Shown here: piece by piece, positions 37,080 through 49,300 of the stretch | Position numbering within the stretch: the first letter of the stretch is position 1 | How the letters are laid out: the number at the start of each line of letters is the position of its first letter | Assembly: GCF_019097595.1 (NCBI RefSeq) | Contig: NC_080711.1 | Span: 16,881,428-16,945,427 of the forward strand | Length of the DNA: 64,000 bases | Direction: 5' to 3' | DNA from: Hemibagrus wyckioides | Lineage: Eukaryota; Chordata; Actinopteri; Siluriformes; Bagridae | Notes under the pieces: model-generated | Seen by the model: only the letters and a program-made list of their open reading frames with translations | Told to the model about the DNA's origin: nothing | Database searches by the model: none | Position numbers and translations under genes: made by a program

Positions 37080-37300
37080 GTGGCCACAAAGTCTTCCCCT
37101 GTCTGATCAATCTCACAAATACTCCATCCAGGGGACTCGAGGCACAATATGGCACAATCACGCACACTCACAAACCATTCTCACACTATGGACAATTTAG
37201 AGATACCAATCAGCCTACAGTGCATGTATTTGGACTGGGGAAACCCCTGAAGTGCAGGAAGAGCATGCAAATTATAAACACAAGGAAATCTAGTGAAAAG
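37080..37300. repeat. dispersed repeat R2 copy
   Basis: CACACTATGGACAATTTAGA, TGTATTTGGACTGGGGAAAC and GAGCATGCAAATTATAAACA follow the order seen in a widespread fish repeat. No coding capacity. Confidence 0.65.
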
Positions 37301-37539
37301 CAATTTAAATGTAAAATTTTAGGAGGATAGTAAAATGTCTGGCTATACTGTACATTGACATATATCATTTGCTTTGACATGGTTTTTGATGTTCATTAAA
37401 TGTAAGTTGCTTTAAGTAGTACAGTAAAGGAGTACTACAGGAGTGGAACCTAACATAAAAACTGAATATAATAACAACAAAAGAATTATACAACACAGAA
37501 AATTAAAGAATTATATTTATTAAATGTGCATATGAACTG

Positions 37540-37724
37540 ACTACCATCTCAAAGCATTGGAATTGTTTTTGCTATACACTGATCAAAAAATAAATATGAG
37601 ATGATAAAACAGAACTTCAATGTTTACTTCCTGATATTTACATGATATTTAGATGAGTTAAATAACTTTGAACCTGGCACCTTTTGTATGAACCCCCTAT
37701 TATTAAAGTGATCAAAAATATTGG
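37540..37724. mobile_element. Tc1/mariner family B terminal fragment
   Basis: GGAATTGTTTTTGCTATACA, the TTCCTGATATTTACATGATA segment and GTGATCAAAAATATTGGCAC match the end region of family B, also seen near 22990 and 44290. Transposase sequence is absent. Confidence 0.6.
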
Positions 37725-38025
37725 CACATTTTATTTGTATACTGCTTTTAACAATGGACAATGTCACAAAGCTCCTTTAAAGAAATATAAATGATCAATT
37801 TTGAAATGTATGTCTAATGATCAAGCAAAATGCCAAAGCTATGGTTTCTAAGTGAAACTATCTACAGTAATCCCATGTATCTCCAGCCTGTCCGTGTGGG
37901 GCCATCATTAGCACTAGTGAGCAGCCTCCAAGTGATGAGACTCAAACTAGAAGCAGATCATAAGAATGGATCAGGCAGGTACAGAAAACAGGGGTCAGGA
38001 ACACTGGTATCTCAGGATCAGCAAT
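37725..38025. repeat. dispersed repeat R1 copy, opposite orientation
   Basis: It begins TTTTATTTGTATACTGCTTT then TAACAATGGACAATGTCAC and later ATGGATCAGGCAGGTACAGA and ACTGGTATCTCAGGATCAGC. Matching segments lie at 62.8-62.9 kb. Confidence 0.65.
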
Positions 38026-38784
38026 GTGGGGTGACTGAGTGCAAGCAGGGAGTCCACCAAGACTATCTATGACAGTATAACTAAAAGGATGAGCCAGACG
38101 GTCACACAGACATGAAGGCTTCCTGGGACCACTCCACTGTCAACAAATCTAAGTGAAGGCATGGGGGGGTGGTCCACCAAAACACTCTATATGCCTATGA
38201 ACTCCTCATGAACATCTGGATGACAGATGTTTCTTGTTACATGTACAGGCAGCATTTGTTCTTAAAAAATAAAAAAGACAAATAAGCTTGAAAAGTGAGT
38301 GAACAGCAAGCCATACTGATGTAGGGAAAACTGATAAAAGCCATTGCATAAGCATTGAGCATAGCCAATAACACAACAATGTCCATGAAAAAAAAATATC
38401 TGGCGTACTAGACTGGTCAGTCAATAAAAACAGCAGCTGAAGACAGTAACTGTGAGAACTGTGAAAAAAAACCCAAAACTAACTCAGTAACATCACCAAA
38501 AACATCTGCAAGGCAGGGGTGAAAATATTGCAATTTACTGATTGAAGAAGGCTTCAATTAAAAATATAGAGGACATACCATAAGATGCAATGCACTCATA
38601 GTAAGTACAAGATGAAAAGCCAGACTGGACTTTGGAACCAAGATTAACCTCTACCCAACTGATGGAAAGGCTGAATTGTAGAGAAAGAAATCCAATCCCA
38701 TGATCCAAGACATACAAGCTTCTTGGTCAAGCAGATTGAAGTAGTATCATGGCTTGACCTTAGATGGCTGCAACAGGAAAGGAC

Positions 38785-38950
38785 TCATTAATCTTTATTT
38801 ATGATGTTGCTCATGATGTAACTGATGATTTATCTCATTCTGTCTGCCAATATACAGAAAAATGCATCTGACCGAACTGGGTGGAACTTTATTATGCAAG
38901 ACAATGACCCAAAATGCACTACCAACACAACAAATAAGCATGCATTTTAC
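38785..38950 (+). mobile_element. Tc1/mariner family B fragment (sense)
   Basis: TTCTGTCTGCCAATATACAG, AATGCATCTGACCGAACTGG and a decayed QDNDPKCTTNTTN peptide match the catalytic region of family B. Ends are missing. Confidence 0.65.
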
Positions 38951-39089
38951 ATCCTGAAGAGGACACTGAAGGAACAAAATAAACAACTGAAATAATAGAA
39001 TTTAAATAAGAAAAAAAACAAAAAGAAAAGATCACAAAACTGCAATTTAGTCACTAGCTTCCCAGCTTGATAACTGGTTTCTTTATTTA

Positions 39090-39134
39090 AAACTATCTGG
39101 GATATATTAGGCAGCAAGTGAACATTTCATATAT

Positions 39135-39181
<47 letters not shown>
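39090..39181. repeat. Tc1 family A scrap joined to (TA)n microsatellite
   Basis: GGGATATATTAGGCAGCAAG then TGAACATTT (39101-39129) is the 5' region of Tc1 family A. It is followed directly by a TA microsatellite to about 39180. Confidence 0.7.
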
Positions 39182-39183
<2 letters not shown>

Positions 39184-39603
39184 CTTAGCAGGTAGCATTT
39201 TAAAATGTAGTTAAATATCACTGTATGCTTTAAGTCAGCACATAATGTCACTCGCCATGCATTTTCAACCCTTTCCAGATGAACATTGCGTTAGGACAAT
39301 CCACCAGTGGCAATAACGCTTGCTAGTATTTTACCCCCAAACACTACGGACACATGAACATACTTCCGGGTTCTCCTCGCCCGCTCCCATTTTGTTCCTT
39401 CGGAGCGTGTGCAGTTTACTAAAGTTGCCTCTACACGTCGGGAGTGGCAGGGGATTCAGGAGTCTCTATGTTCCTCCTCTTCCTTTTCTTCACACAACCA
39501 AAATGGTGTACGAATTCAACACGAGGGCGCGTGTGTGAGTGTGTACGCGCCTCCTCCCCTCCCTCGCGCTTGTTACTGTTTTTGTTCAGCCCTGCCAAGT
39601 CGT

Positions 39604-40053
39604 CAGCTGAGCTCTCTGTTCACTTCACTACTGTACAGCAATGTACGCACGCTCGTGACAGTGAAATATATTCATTTAAAACGCGTTTTTCTTTTATTTT
39701 AATTTGGAACACAACACAAATATAAATATCTTTTCGCATTTAACACAACTAATATGACATAAAGATTGATTTTCTGTATGGTAAAATAGAACTGCCATTT
39801 GTGAGTAGCTGAAATGTGAAGCTGCATGGTAGCTGAATAATGACTTGTTTACACGGGCTATTTTGCCTCGCGGAACACGGCGTTTTTTGTAGTGCTGCCT
39901 GATTCCTACCAGCTGTTTCCCGCCTTGAAAGACACCCGATCAGCTGCAAATACACACACATACACGTACATGCAGAAGGAGGGAGGGAGACAGGGGGAGG
40001 GAGGTTGAGAAAGAGAAAGAGCGCCACACACTACGAGGGAACCCCATCAGCTG
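39604..40053. promoter_or_regulatory. cluster of four CAGCTG E-boxes
   Basis: Exact CAGCTG hexamers at 39604-39609, 39910-39915, 39941-39946 and 40048-40053. CAGCTG is the preferred symmetric site of TFAP4 and of several other bHLH factors. About 0.1 would be expected by chance in 450 bp. Autoregulation is an inference. Confidence 0.5.
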
Positions 40054-40250
40054 GAAGTAGAGTATCATTACAACTCTTCAGGCTCATCAGACGTTGCGTT
40101 CGTATGCAAACAACGGCGAATTCAGTCGCATAGTCCGAATTGTTCTTATTAAATGCGCAGTTGCTCGCGAATACAACGCAGAAAAGAGCGACGATTCATA
40201 ATAAGCGAAGTGTTGGGAAGAAACGCGGACTCAAAGCTGGAGAGGAAAGC

Positions 40251-40339
40251 ATGGAGTATTTCATGGTACCAGCTCAGAAGGTGCCCTCCTTGCAACATTT
40301 TAGGAAAACGGAAAAAGAAGTCATAGGGGGCTTGTGTAG
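40251..40339 (+). CDS. tfap4: tfap4 coding exon 1
   Basis: Residues 1-29 plus two bases of codon 30, ending in the conserved EVIGGLC. The donor is AG then GTATGT. The 5' UTR length is unknown. Confidence 0.95.
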
Positions 40340-43300
40340 GTATGTATGCACACATTTTCTAACTTCACATCCCGGGATGATCGAGTAAGCAAGATTTCTT
40401 CTTTTATCGCCCGCCAAGCAGCAGAAGTAATAGGGCAACATGCTTGATCTGATTGGTATGTTATTGTGTGCACGGGCGAATCTCTTGGAGTAAGAAGGGA
40501 AATACCTCACATAAAACCCAATTTCTAATGTCGATTCGGTATTAGGGTAACAGTTTTAAACTTGTGCTCTATCGCGCTGATGTTACTTTGCAAATAATAC
40601 TGGTAAATCCACACATTTTGTGTCTAACAAACACAAACCACGTGGTTCCATGCACACCACGCCGCTGCTCTGCTGCAAGGCGATTCCAAATCAATGGACT
40701 TATTTTGAACGGGTCTAATCGTTTCATGTTATTTTCTACATTAGTATGTTTTAAGATGATGATTCGGTGCGTAATTCGTATTTTTTGAAAGTTGAGGCCG
40801 AGCAGCGCGGCACTGCACGCGGTGTTTGTTAGGTTGCGAGAGCGGGCTAAAGTTATTGTGGGCAGTGCGGCCATGCTTGTGGCTTGTGCTACAGCGAGGA
40901 TTTGCCGTCGTCTAACTCTGGGCTCTTCAAGCGTAAAAATTAAATGTATCACGCATACTCAGTGACTGTAATTCCATAAACTAGAATGTGTTTGTGCTTC
41001 TTAAAGCGGCAACAATTTGGCGGGAGAGTGCGCTTTCTGTGTTTAGACTGCGCCTTTATTCCCGTAGCTCTGCCATGCTGCCGCATGGACAAGCGGAGAG
41101 GAAGCTGTGTAGAGAAGCTTTGTTGTAATGGCGGAGGGCTGGGATTTGTAGGTTTCAACATGATTTCAAGAGGGTTCAAACGTATACCGAGCAGATTCTA
41201 TACTCCATACCTCTAGATTGTGAAAGCAGTCAAGCTTGTGAGAAGCACATTCATAAATTAATAAGGGCTTCTTTTATAAGGGGGTGTGTATGTTGAGCAA
41301 GGCCCGTCAATGCGTCTGCAGCCTGATCTTAAGGGGGAGGCGGGGCGGGCTCGGGGGGGGGGGGGGTAGCGACGAGCTTTCTGGGAAATGTAGTGCACTG
41401 CTTCTCATTCTGCTTCAAACACGCAGCTCGTTTATATGTGGCTGGAATTGCCAAAACTGCAAGAAAGTATTTGAACGTCAGTAACATTCTGATGGGAACT
41501 GTCATTGATTTTATCATGACTCTTCATAGTCTGATGGACTGTTTTGTTTTTATGATTGTAATGTTTCTAATTTGAAGTACTTTTTTCACAATTTCAAGTG
41601 TTTCAGTTATTACATAATGTGCATTCCTCACAGACATGATGATGATGATTATTGCAGTGCCCTATAAGGACTAAAACTGTTCTTTGACCAATGTCCACCA
41701 GAATGTTTACCTTACTGTCTATAGTGTCCTTGTACTTCAAATAATATATTATAAAAACATTATAGTTAAAAAGAATTGTTGATTTAGTAAAATGAATGTT
41801 TGAGTGTATAAAGTGTGTATAAAGTTACTATACATTGATGATGATGATGATGATGATGATAATAATAATACATTTATTTAGTTATGGCTGCACAATTCAC
41901 AAATAAATCATGTCAGTTTGAAAGTCTCTGCTTCCTTACTGGTTTGGCTATTATTGACTGTGAGATTAGTGAGCCTAGGTAAAGATTGTCAAGTGACTAG
42001 CATTATACATCTGTGCTTGTTAAATCTGTTGCATGCAATAATCATTCATCTTTAATCTTCACTTTATTCTGGTCAGGGATGCAGTGAGTCCAGGGTCTTT
42101 CCCAATAATGAGTGTGAGGCAGAAATACACACAGGATGTGACATCAGTCTATCATAGGGCACCATGCACACACACACACACTGTCACACAGGCACAATTT
42201 AGTCTAGCCGATCTGGTGGCTGGCATGTATTTTAGAATTGTACAATGAATTTATTTTTCTTTTTGAAATTGGGCATTAATACTTTTTTTTTTTCAGAACT
42301 TGACAGAATAATTTGATCAATAATCAGTACTGTTGCCATCTTACAACTTCTCACTCAATCCTGAGCTCAGGTTATTGTCAGGGCTTATTTGTCTGTGCAC
42401 ATTCTCCCTGTATGTTTGGTATGTATGCTCCCTGTATGCTCCCAAAAACTTGGCAACAGGTGGATTGTCTAAGCTAAATTGCACATGGGTATTAATGTGT
42501 GCGCATTCCTGCTACACGTGTTCTCGAGGCTCTGTTTTGCTGCAACCTTGATTTAAATAAAGTAGTTACTGAAAATGAGCCTGACTGACAATCTCATCAT
42601 CATCATCATCATTATTGTAATAATCAAATTAGCCCTTGTTGTGCAGCCTTACATTTGGTCATCATTGATTTAATTGTTTTTGGAATCATCACAAAAACAG
42701 ACGCGGTTTTAGGACATAGTCGTACTATACACAGTATTCTCATAGTGGATTTTGGCTTAGTGTACAACAGGCTCATGGCTTCAAATGAAGTCCTTGGATA
42801 ATCTTATCATTTGGGCAGTTGGTGGATTTTGTGCTGCTTAGGATATAAGGAAGTATAGACAAAGCCTGTCCATTATCTGTGTTGGTAAGTGTGGGTTTTT
42901 GAGAAACCTCAAAAGATACAAAGGAGATATGGAAAATCAATTAAGGACTTGATTTTACTCCTTCAGTTCTATGTTACTAAGCAAGATAATCTGTGACAAC
43001 TTTCTCCTTGTATCTTATATAATTAATTACTAATTAGTGTTATTAGGACTCCATTGATCACTTGTACCTTTTGCCCTTGTTAAGTGAATCTTGATTAACC
43101 CATTTTAGGTGATTTAAATGTACTTGTTTACATGTGGTTAACTTAGTGGTGTCATTTATAAACAGACCCACAGGTGGCAAAATTTTAGGAAAATGTTTTG
43201 TTTATGGGGGAATTTTATAAATCAGTCACCAGAAATGTTAGGAAATACTTTTGTCTGTTTTTAAGGTTATTATGCATGTAATCATTCGTGTAGCATATTT

Positions 43301-46300
43301 AAACATAATATTTAGTGTTATTATGAAAATGTAACCTGATTTATGAGATGTTATTCATCCATGGTTTTGTAATTGTGACTTGATGAACTATTATGATGTT
43401 CCCTCCAGTTTAGCAAACATCCCGCTAACACCGGAGACGGCACGGGACCAAGAACGACGCATTCGCAGGGAGATTGCTAACAGCAATGAGCGCAGGCGCA
43501 TGCAGAGCATCAATGCTGGTTTCCAGTCCCTCAAAACACTCATCCCACATAGCGATGGAGAGAAGTTGAGCAAAGTAAGTCACTTTCAGTAAAACCGTGT
43601 GTACAATAAAAGTGGAGGAGTCCAGATGTTACCTTTATTTAGTTTAATGAAATGAATGCCAATATGTTTAATAAAAGTTTGTGTAGAGTGGCTTTGGATA
43701 ATTGTTAAATATTGGATTGTACTATGATTTTAATCATGATCCAATAAATTAAGACTAAAAAAACAATATAGTACATTAATCAAATAGACGTTGTAATTGT
43801 TTGAAAATTGGCCAGGAATTTGGCTAATTTTATATGCCAGATTTTCAAAACATTGCAATGTTTATTTACAAAATGTATAAAATTTCACATTTTAGCATTT
43901 TATAGTTAGATTTAATGTTGTGGGACATCTGAGACAAGTTAGTAACTGTTCTCACTTATGTTATAGTCATAATGAACAGACATTCCTTCAACACCTGTAC
44001 TGTTTTATTTTTCCCTCTGGTTCACTCTCTCGATTGGATGAAATATATTCCCCTGTGCTGATAAGTGTTTACACCCAAGATACCTTCTATAAATGTTAAA
44101 CAAATGTCTCCTAACAAAGAACATGACCACATTAATGATTATATGCTTTAGTTTGTTGAATGGCATGTTTTTGAAGTCAGTTTATTTTTTGTCTTAGATT
44201 GTGTGGGGTGTTTGTTATACAAGTCTTTATGTATAACTGCTACTACAGAAACAACTATGCATTGAGAAGCATATATACACACAGTCCCAAACAAAAATAT
44301 TGGAATTGCAAAGCTTTTGCTTTACACTGAAGACACTAACTTGGAGCATGACACCTTTGGTGATAGACCACCAAGTTTTTTAGGTGAGCAAACATATTTG
44401 AAAAGAACTTAACTCTTAACACCACTAAAATGGGGTCTAGTCAGTTTGGTTGGGTTGGTGATTGATTTGTTAAGTCTAAAAATTTCCACTTCTTTCCCCA
44501 GTCCTTTGTTGCGTTGGCAGTGTATCCGAATCAGATTGTATGCACTTCTCTGAAAATTGGCACACAGATTGTAGCAGAAATGTAATTCATGATAAGTGCT
44601 TTACTCATCTATCTTGTATCATGTCTGTTTCTGCCCCTGAAGTTTTCTTTGAAAGGTGGATTATGATTTCTTCATCAAAGCCCTGTCAAGGTTGTTGCAG
44701 ATGTCACTGACTATTGTTTTTTAGGGCTTCATAGCTTTTTCAGTGTTTGCCATCACCTGCTACTGTTTTCCTTGGGTGGTTTAATTCTTTTCTTCCAAGT
44801 TGTTGTATAGGCTATGTTCAAATCTTGTCCAGTGGGTCTGATGGATGCTCTTGGTTTAGCTCGGAAATGGGTGAAGGCTCAAAAATCCAAGGCTCAATAC
44901 AAGAGTAGACATCCAGAGCTATACCTGGGCAAAGGCAAAATGTCAGAACATGGCAACGTCCTGAAGAAACACGCTTGCTTTTATGTCATGTGAAAGGCTT
45001 GGTGCATGCACATTACTTACCTGAGGAAGAGATGGTGCCAGGATGCACTATAGGAGGAAGGCAAGCCAGCAGAGGCAAAGTGATGCTCTGGGCAATGTTC
45101 TGTTAGGAAACCTTGGGTCCTGGTATTTATGTGGCTGTTACTTGGACACACACCACTCACCTATACATTGTTGGAGACTATGTATGCCCCTTCATGGCAA
45201 GAGCATACACAATGCAGACTGGTCAAAATGTTTGGCCTCCACATTTACCAAATCTCAATCGGATTGAGCATCTCTGGGATGTGCTGTATTTATTCTATAG
45301 ATATATATTTATGTAAATATGTTGCTATCATGCTTTTTATGTAAAGGAAAAAAAGGGTTGTAAGGATTAAATTACACTGATTAAAAACAAAACAAAAAAA
45401 TATGTCAGGAATTGTCTTAAGAGGAGCAATTATAATTGTCCTGTAACATGAGACATCGTCCCCTCTGTGCTAGTTGAACGAATATTTACTGCATTTGTGT
45501 TTATCCTATACTTTTATTTTTTATGGAAACTGCTATTTTTTTGTTACTATCCATAAAAGAGAATATACCTTTCAGTGTTCATATTAGCATTAGTCAGTTG
45601 GATAATGCTATCAAATATGCCAGTGTTAGAGGTGGTGTTATTTGATCCTTCATTTTTCCTGCTTCCCAGGCTGCCATCTTACAGCAGACTGCCGAATACA
45701 TCTTCTCTTTGGAGCAGGAAAAGACACGGCTACTGCAGCAAAACACACAGCTTAAGCGATTCATCCAGGTGAGAACTGGCAGCCTGTTTTTAGAAATCAA
45801 GAAATCAATCTTGAGAGATGTCCCTGTGGACTGTGTTTATAATAGACGTGGTGGGTGTTTTACATTGCAGTTTAATAGAAACACCTGCACACATGCACAT
45901 GTATGCAGTTATCCAAACAGCCAATCATAAGCTGCAAGCTGGAAGCATGCTGAAAAAACATGCAGGTACAGGTCAGGTTCTTCCATTAATGTTCATATCA
46001 AGAATCAGAATGGGGAGAAAGTGTTCTGCTCTGGGGACTGCTCTCTGAATATTTAAGAAACTGTTAATCTCCAGGGATTTTCAGTCTTTAGAATTTACAT
46101 TGAATGCTGTGGAAAACGAAAAAAACATCCTGTGTGCAGAGGGTCTTCAGGCTAAGACACCTTGCTGAGAGAGATCAGGGGAGAATGACCAATCTATAGT
46201 AACAGTAAAACACACTTTTTAATGTGGTGTGTACAAATGCATCTCAGCATGCACAATGCATCAGACCTTGAGTTGGATGTGCTACAACAGCAAAAGACCA

Positions 46301-49300
46301 GATAAAGTTCCATTTCTGTCAGCTAAGATCAAGAATCTGAGGCTATTGTGGGTTATGATTTGTATTAATGGACTCAAAGTGTGCCAAGAAAGCATTCCCC
46401 ACACCATTACACTGACATTTACCAGCCTGGACTGTTGACACAAGGCATGTTGGGTCCATGGATACATGCTGATGGTGCCATATTCTGACCCAATCATCTT
46501 TATGCCACAGTAGAAATTGAGATTCATCAGACCTAGCTATAATTTTTCTGTCATCAACTGTCCTGTCTTGGTGAGCCTGTGCCCAGTGCAGCCTCAGCTT
46601 TCTGTTCTTGGCTGACAGAAGAGAGACCAATAATGTGCTCTGTTGTCATAGCCCATTCGCATCACAGTTCATCATGTGCACCCTTTCTGCTCACGACAAT
46701 TGTAACAGAGCATTTACCCAAATTTCTGTAGCCTTTCTGAACGCTTAAAGCAGTCTAGCCATTCTACTTTAACCTCACTCAACAGCAAGGTGATTCTGTC
46801 TGCAGAACTGCTTGTTATTGGGTGTATTGTCTTTATTGCACCATAAAATCTAGAGACCTAATAATTGGTTCTGTATCTGGAACATTAGTAGCATTGACTG
46901 TCTTTAACTGATTTATAACCTTACCCCATTCTCCATGCACAGGAGTTCAGTGGCTCATCCCCCAAGAGAAGGCGTGCAGAGGAGAAGGATGAAGGAATAG
47001 GCTCTCCAGATATTATGGAGGAGGAGAAGGTGGAGGACCTGCGGCGAGAAATGATTGAGCTCCGGCAACAGCTGGAAAAAGAACGCTCAGTGCGCATGAT
47101 GCTGGAGGAACAGGTGAGGGTTGTCTTGGTAATATGCAGGCTGACACAGTGTATATCAGTAATACAAAAACTCCAAATTTCTACACAAACTGAGAAAAAC
47201 TAAAAGAACGATCAGTTTATAATGGTTCAATGGTATTTAATAGTATTTTTGGCAGAATGTAAAGTCAAAAGAAAATCCAAGTGCTTTTTCACCAGTTAAA
47301 ACAGTGCTGTCTAGTAAAGTTACTAATCAGAGGCTAGAACTAGTTGTAAGCTGACTGAGCAACAGTGATTGTTTCAAATCCCATGCCAGTGAAGATAAGA
47401 GGTATTCTCTGGGATTGTAACAACTGTTGGGTATGAGAAGTGTGCTCTTAAAGCAACCAAAAAGCGACACTTAAAATGAGAGAAATTTTGGTAGACTTCC
47501 AAAACTCTACTATATAAGATTGCTCTGCTGTGCTGTCTAATAGAAAAGTGTTTGTAGTTTGTCAGTGTTCACAATGGCAAGAATCTGTGATCATTGTTTG
47601 AACACATTGTTCACAGCAACTTCAACTCCATTTAGCACACTTGTGGCCTGGCAAGAAAAGTAACTAAATTCAACACTTGTGCTTGGATCATGGGTCACTA
47701 GGTAATGAATGTAATGAGACAGCTTAGGATTACTGATTTGTTACTGTGACATACTACATTGTACAGTCTGGTTGAAAATACCTTTAGCTGCACTGTACTG
47801 CTTAGTTTGTATTAGTATCATGTTTTTTGCCGGTTCTAAATTTTGCTTGGTTCTTTAACAAATTGCTCTGCTGGCCCTGTGTTTGTATAACAGATTCGCT
47901 CTCTGGATGCCCACCTATACCCTGAGAAACTGAAGGTGATCGCCCAGCAGGTGCAGGAGCAGCATGTGCAGACGCAGACTTTGCTTCGCCTGCAACAGCA
48001 GGAACAGCTGGAAAGAGAGAGCAATCCTGCTCGCAGTACACAGGTCAGACATTTACATGTATATTCTTATACACTTTTTCATCTCTCTTACTCTTATGCA
48101 CATGTCTCTTTTACTATTTTTTTTAATATGCTGCATGTTTTGGAACTACCACATATTTTATCCACCAGAGGGCAGTAGAATAGTTTCAGATCATTCTGTA
48201 ATGTTGGATTGTAATGTTTAAGTCTTGTGTGCTTTTGAAATTTTTGCATGCATGTCTATATACAATACTGTGCAAATGTTTTATGCCAGTGGGAAAAATG
48301 CTGTAAAGAATGCTTTCCAAAATGGAAGTGTTAATAGTTTAATTTCATCAATTAAAATAAACAGAAGAGAAATCCAAATCAAATCATTATTTGCCTGCAA
48401 AACAGCATTAGTTCTTCTAGGTACACTTGCATACAGTTTTTGAAGGAACTCTGCAAGTAGGCTGTACCAAACATCAGAACTGACCACAGATCTTCTGCAG
48501 ATGTAGGCTGCCTCAAATCCTTCTGTCTCTTCATGTAATCCCAATCAGACTCAATGTTGAGATCAGGGAGCCTCTGTGGAGGCCAAATCATCATTTCCAG
48601 GACTCCTTGTTCTTCTCTGTGCTAAAGATAATGACATTGGCTATATGTTTGGGGTTGTTGTCTTGCTGCAGAATAAATTTGAGGCCAATCAGATGCCTCC
48701 CTGATGGTATTACATGACTGATAAGTATCTACCAGCATTGGGAACACTATTAATCCTGACCAAATCTCCAACTCCATTTGCAGAAATGCAGCACCACACT
48801 TGCAAAGAACCTCCACCATGCTTCACTGTTGCCTGCAGACAATCATTATTGAACCACTTTCCAGCCCTTCAGTAAACAACCTGCCTCCTGCTACAGCCAA
48901 ATATTTCAAATTTTGACTCCAGTCCAGAGCACCTTCTGCCATTTTTCTGCACCCCAGATCCTATATTTTCATGTATAGTCGCTTAGCCTAGTTTCATCTG
49001 AAGTATGGCTCTTTTTTTTTGGCTATATTGTGTTGGTCCCCGTTTTGTTGCCAAAACATCCCTGACCTGATGAGACATGGACTCCACTAGATCTCTGAAG
49101 GTGTGCTGTGGTATCTGGCACCAAGATGTTAGCAGCAGATCCTTCAAGTCCTGTAAGTTGCGAGGTGGGGCCTCCATGGATCGGACTTGTCTTTCCAGCA
49201 CATCCCACAGATGTTGGATTGGATTAAGATCTGGGGAATTTGGAGGCCAAGTTAACACCTCAAACTCGTCGTTGTGCTCATCAAACCATTCCTGAAGCAT

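Larger units (their letters stand above)
39300..41300 (+). promoter_or_regulatory. tfap4: CpG-rich tfap4 promoter and first-exon region
   Basis: CpG content is much higher than in the flanks, especially 39360-39560, 39860-40250 and 40780-41110. The tfap4 start codon at 40251 lies inside. No TATA box stands out at a sensible distance, consistent with a CpG-island promoter. Four CAGCTG boxes lie upstream of the start codon. The exact transcription start is unknown. Confidence 0.7.

Noticed and set aside
40569..40952. 127-codon minus-strand open frame near the tfap4 start
   Set aside because: CpG-rich DNA, no domain, and antisense to tfap4 intron 1.
43383..43592. Possible alternative tfap4 start inside intron 1, reading MNYYDVPS into exon 2
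   Set aside because: The frame crosses the normal acceptor, which is strong, and the ATG at 40251 gives the conserved AP-4 N-terminus. Only intron retention would use it.
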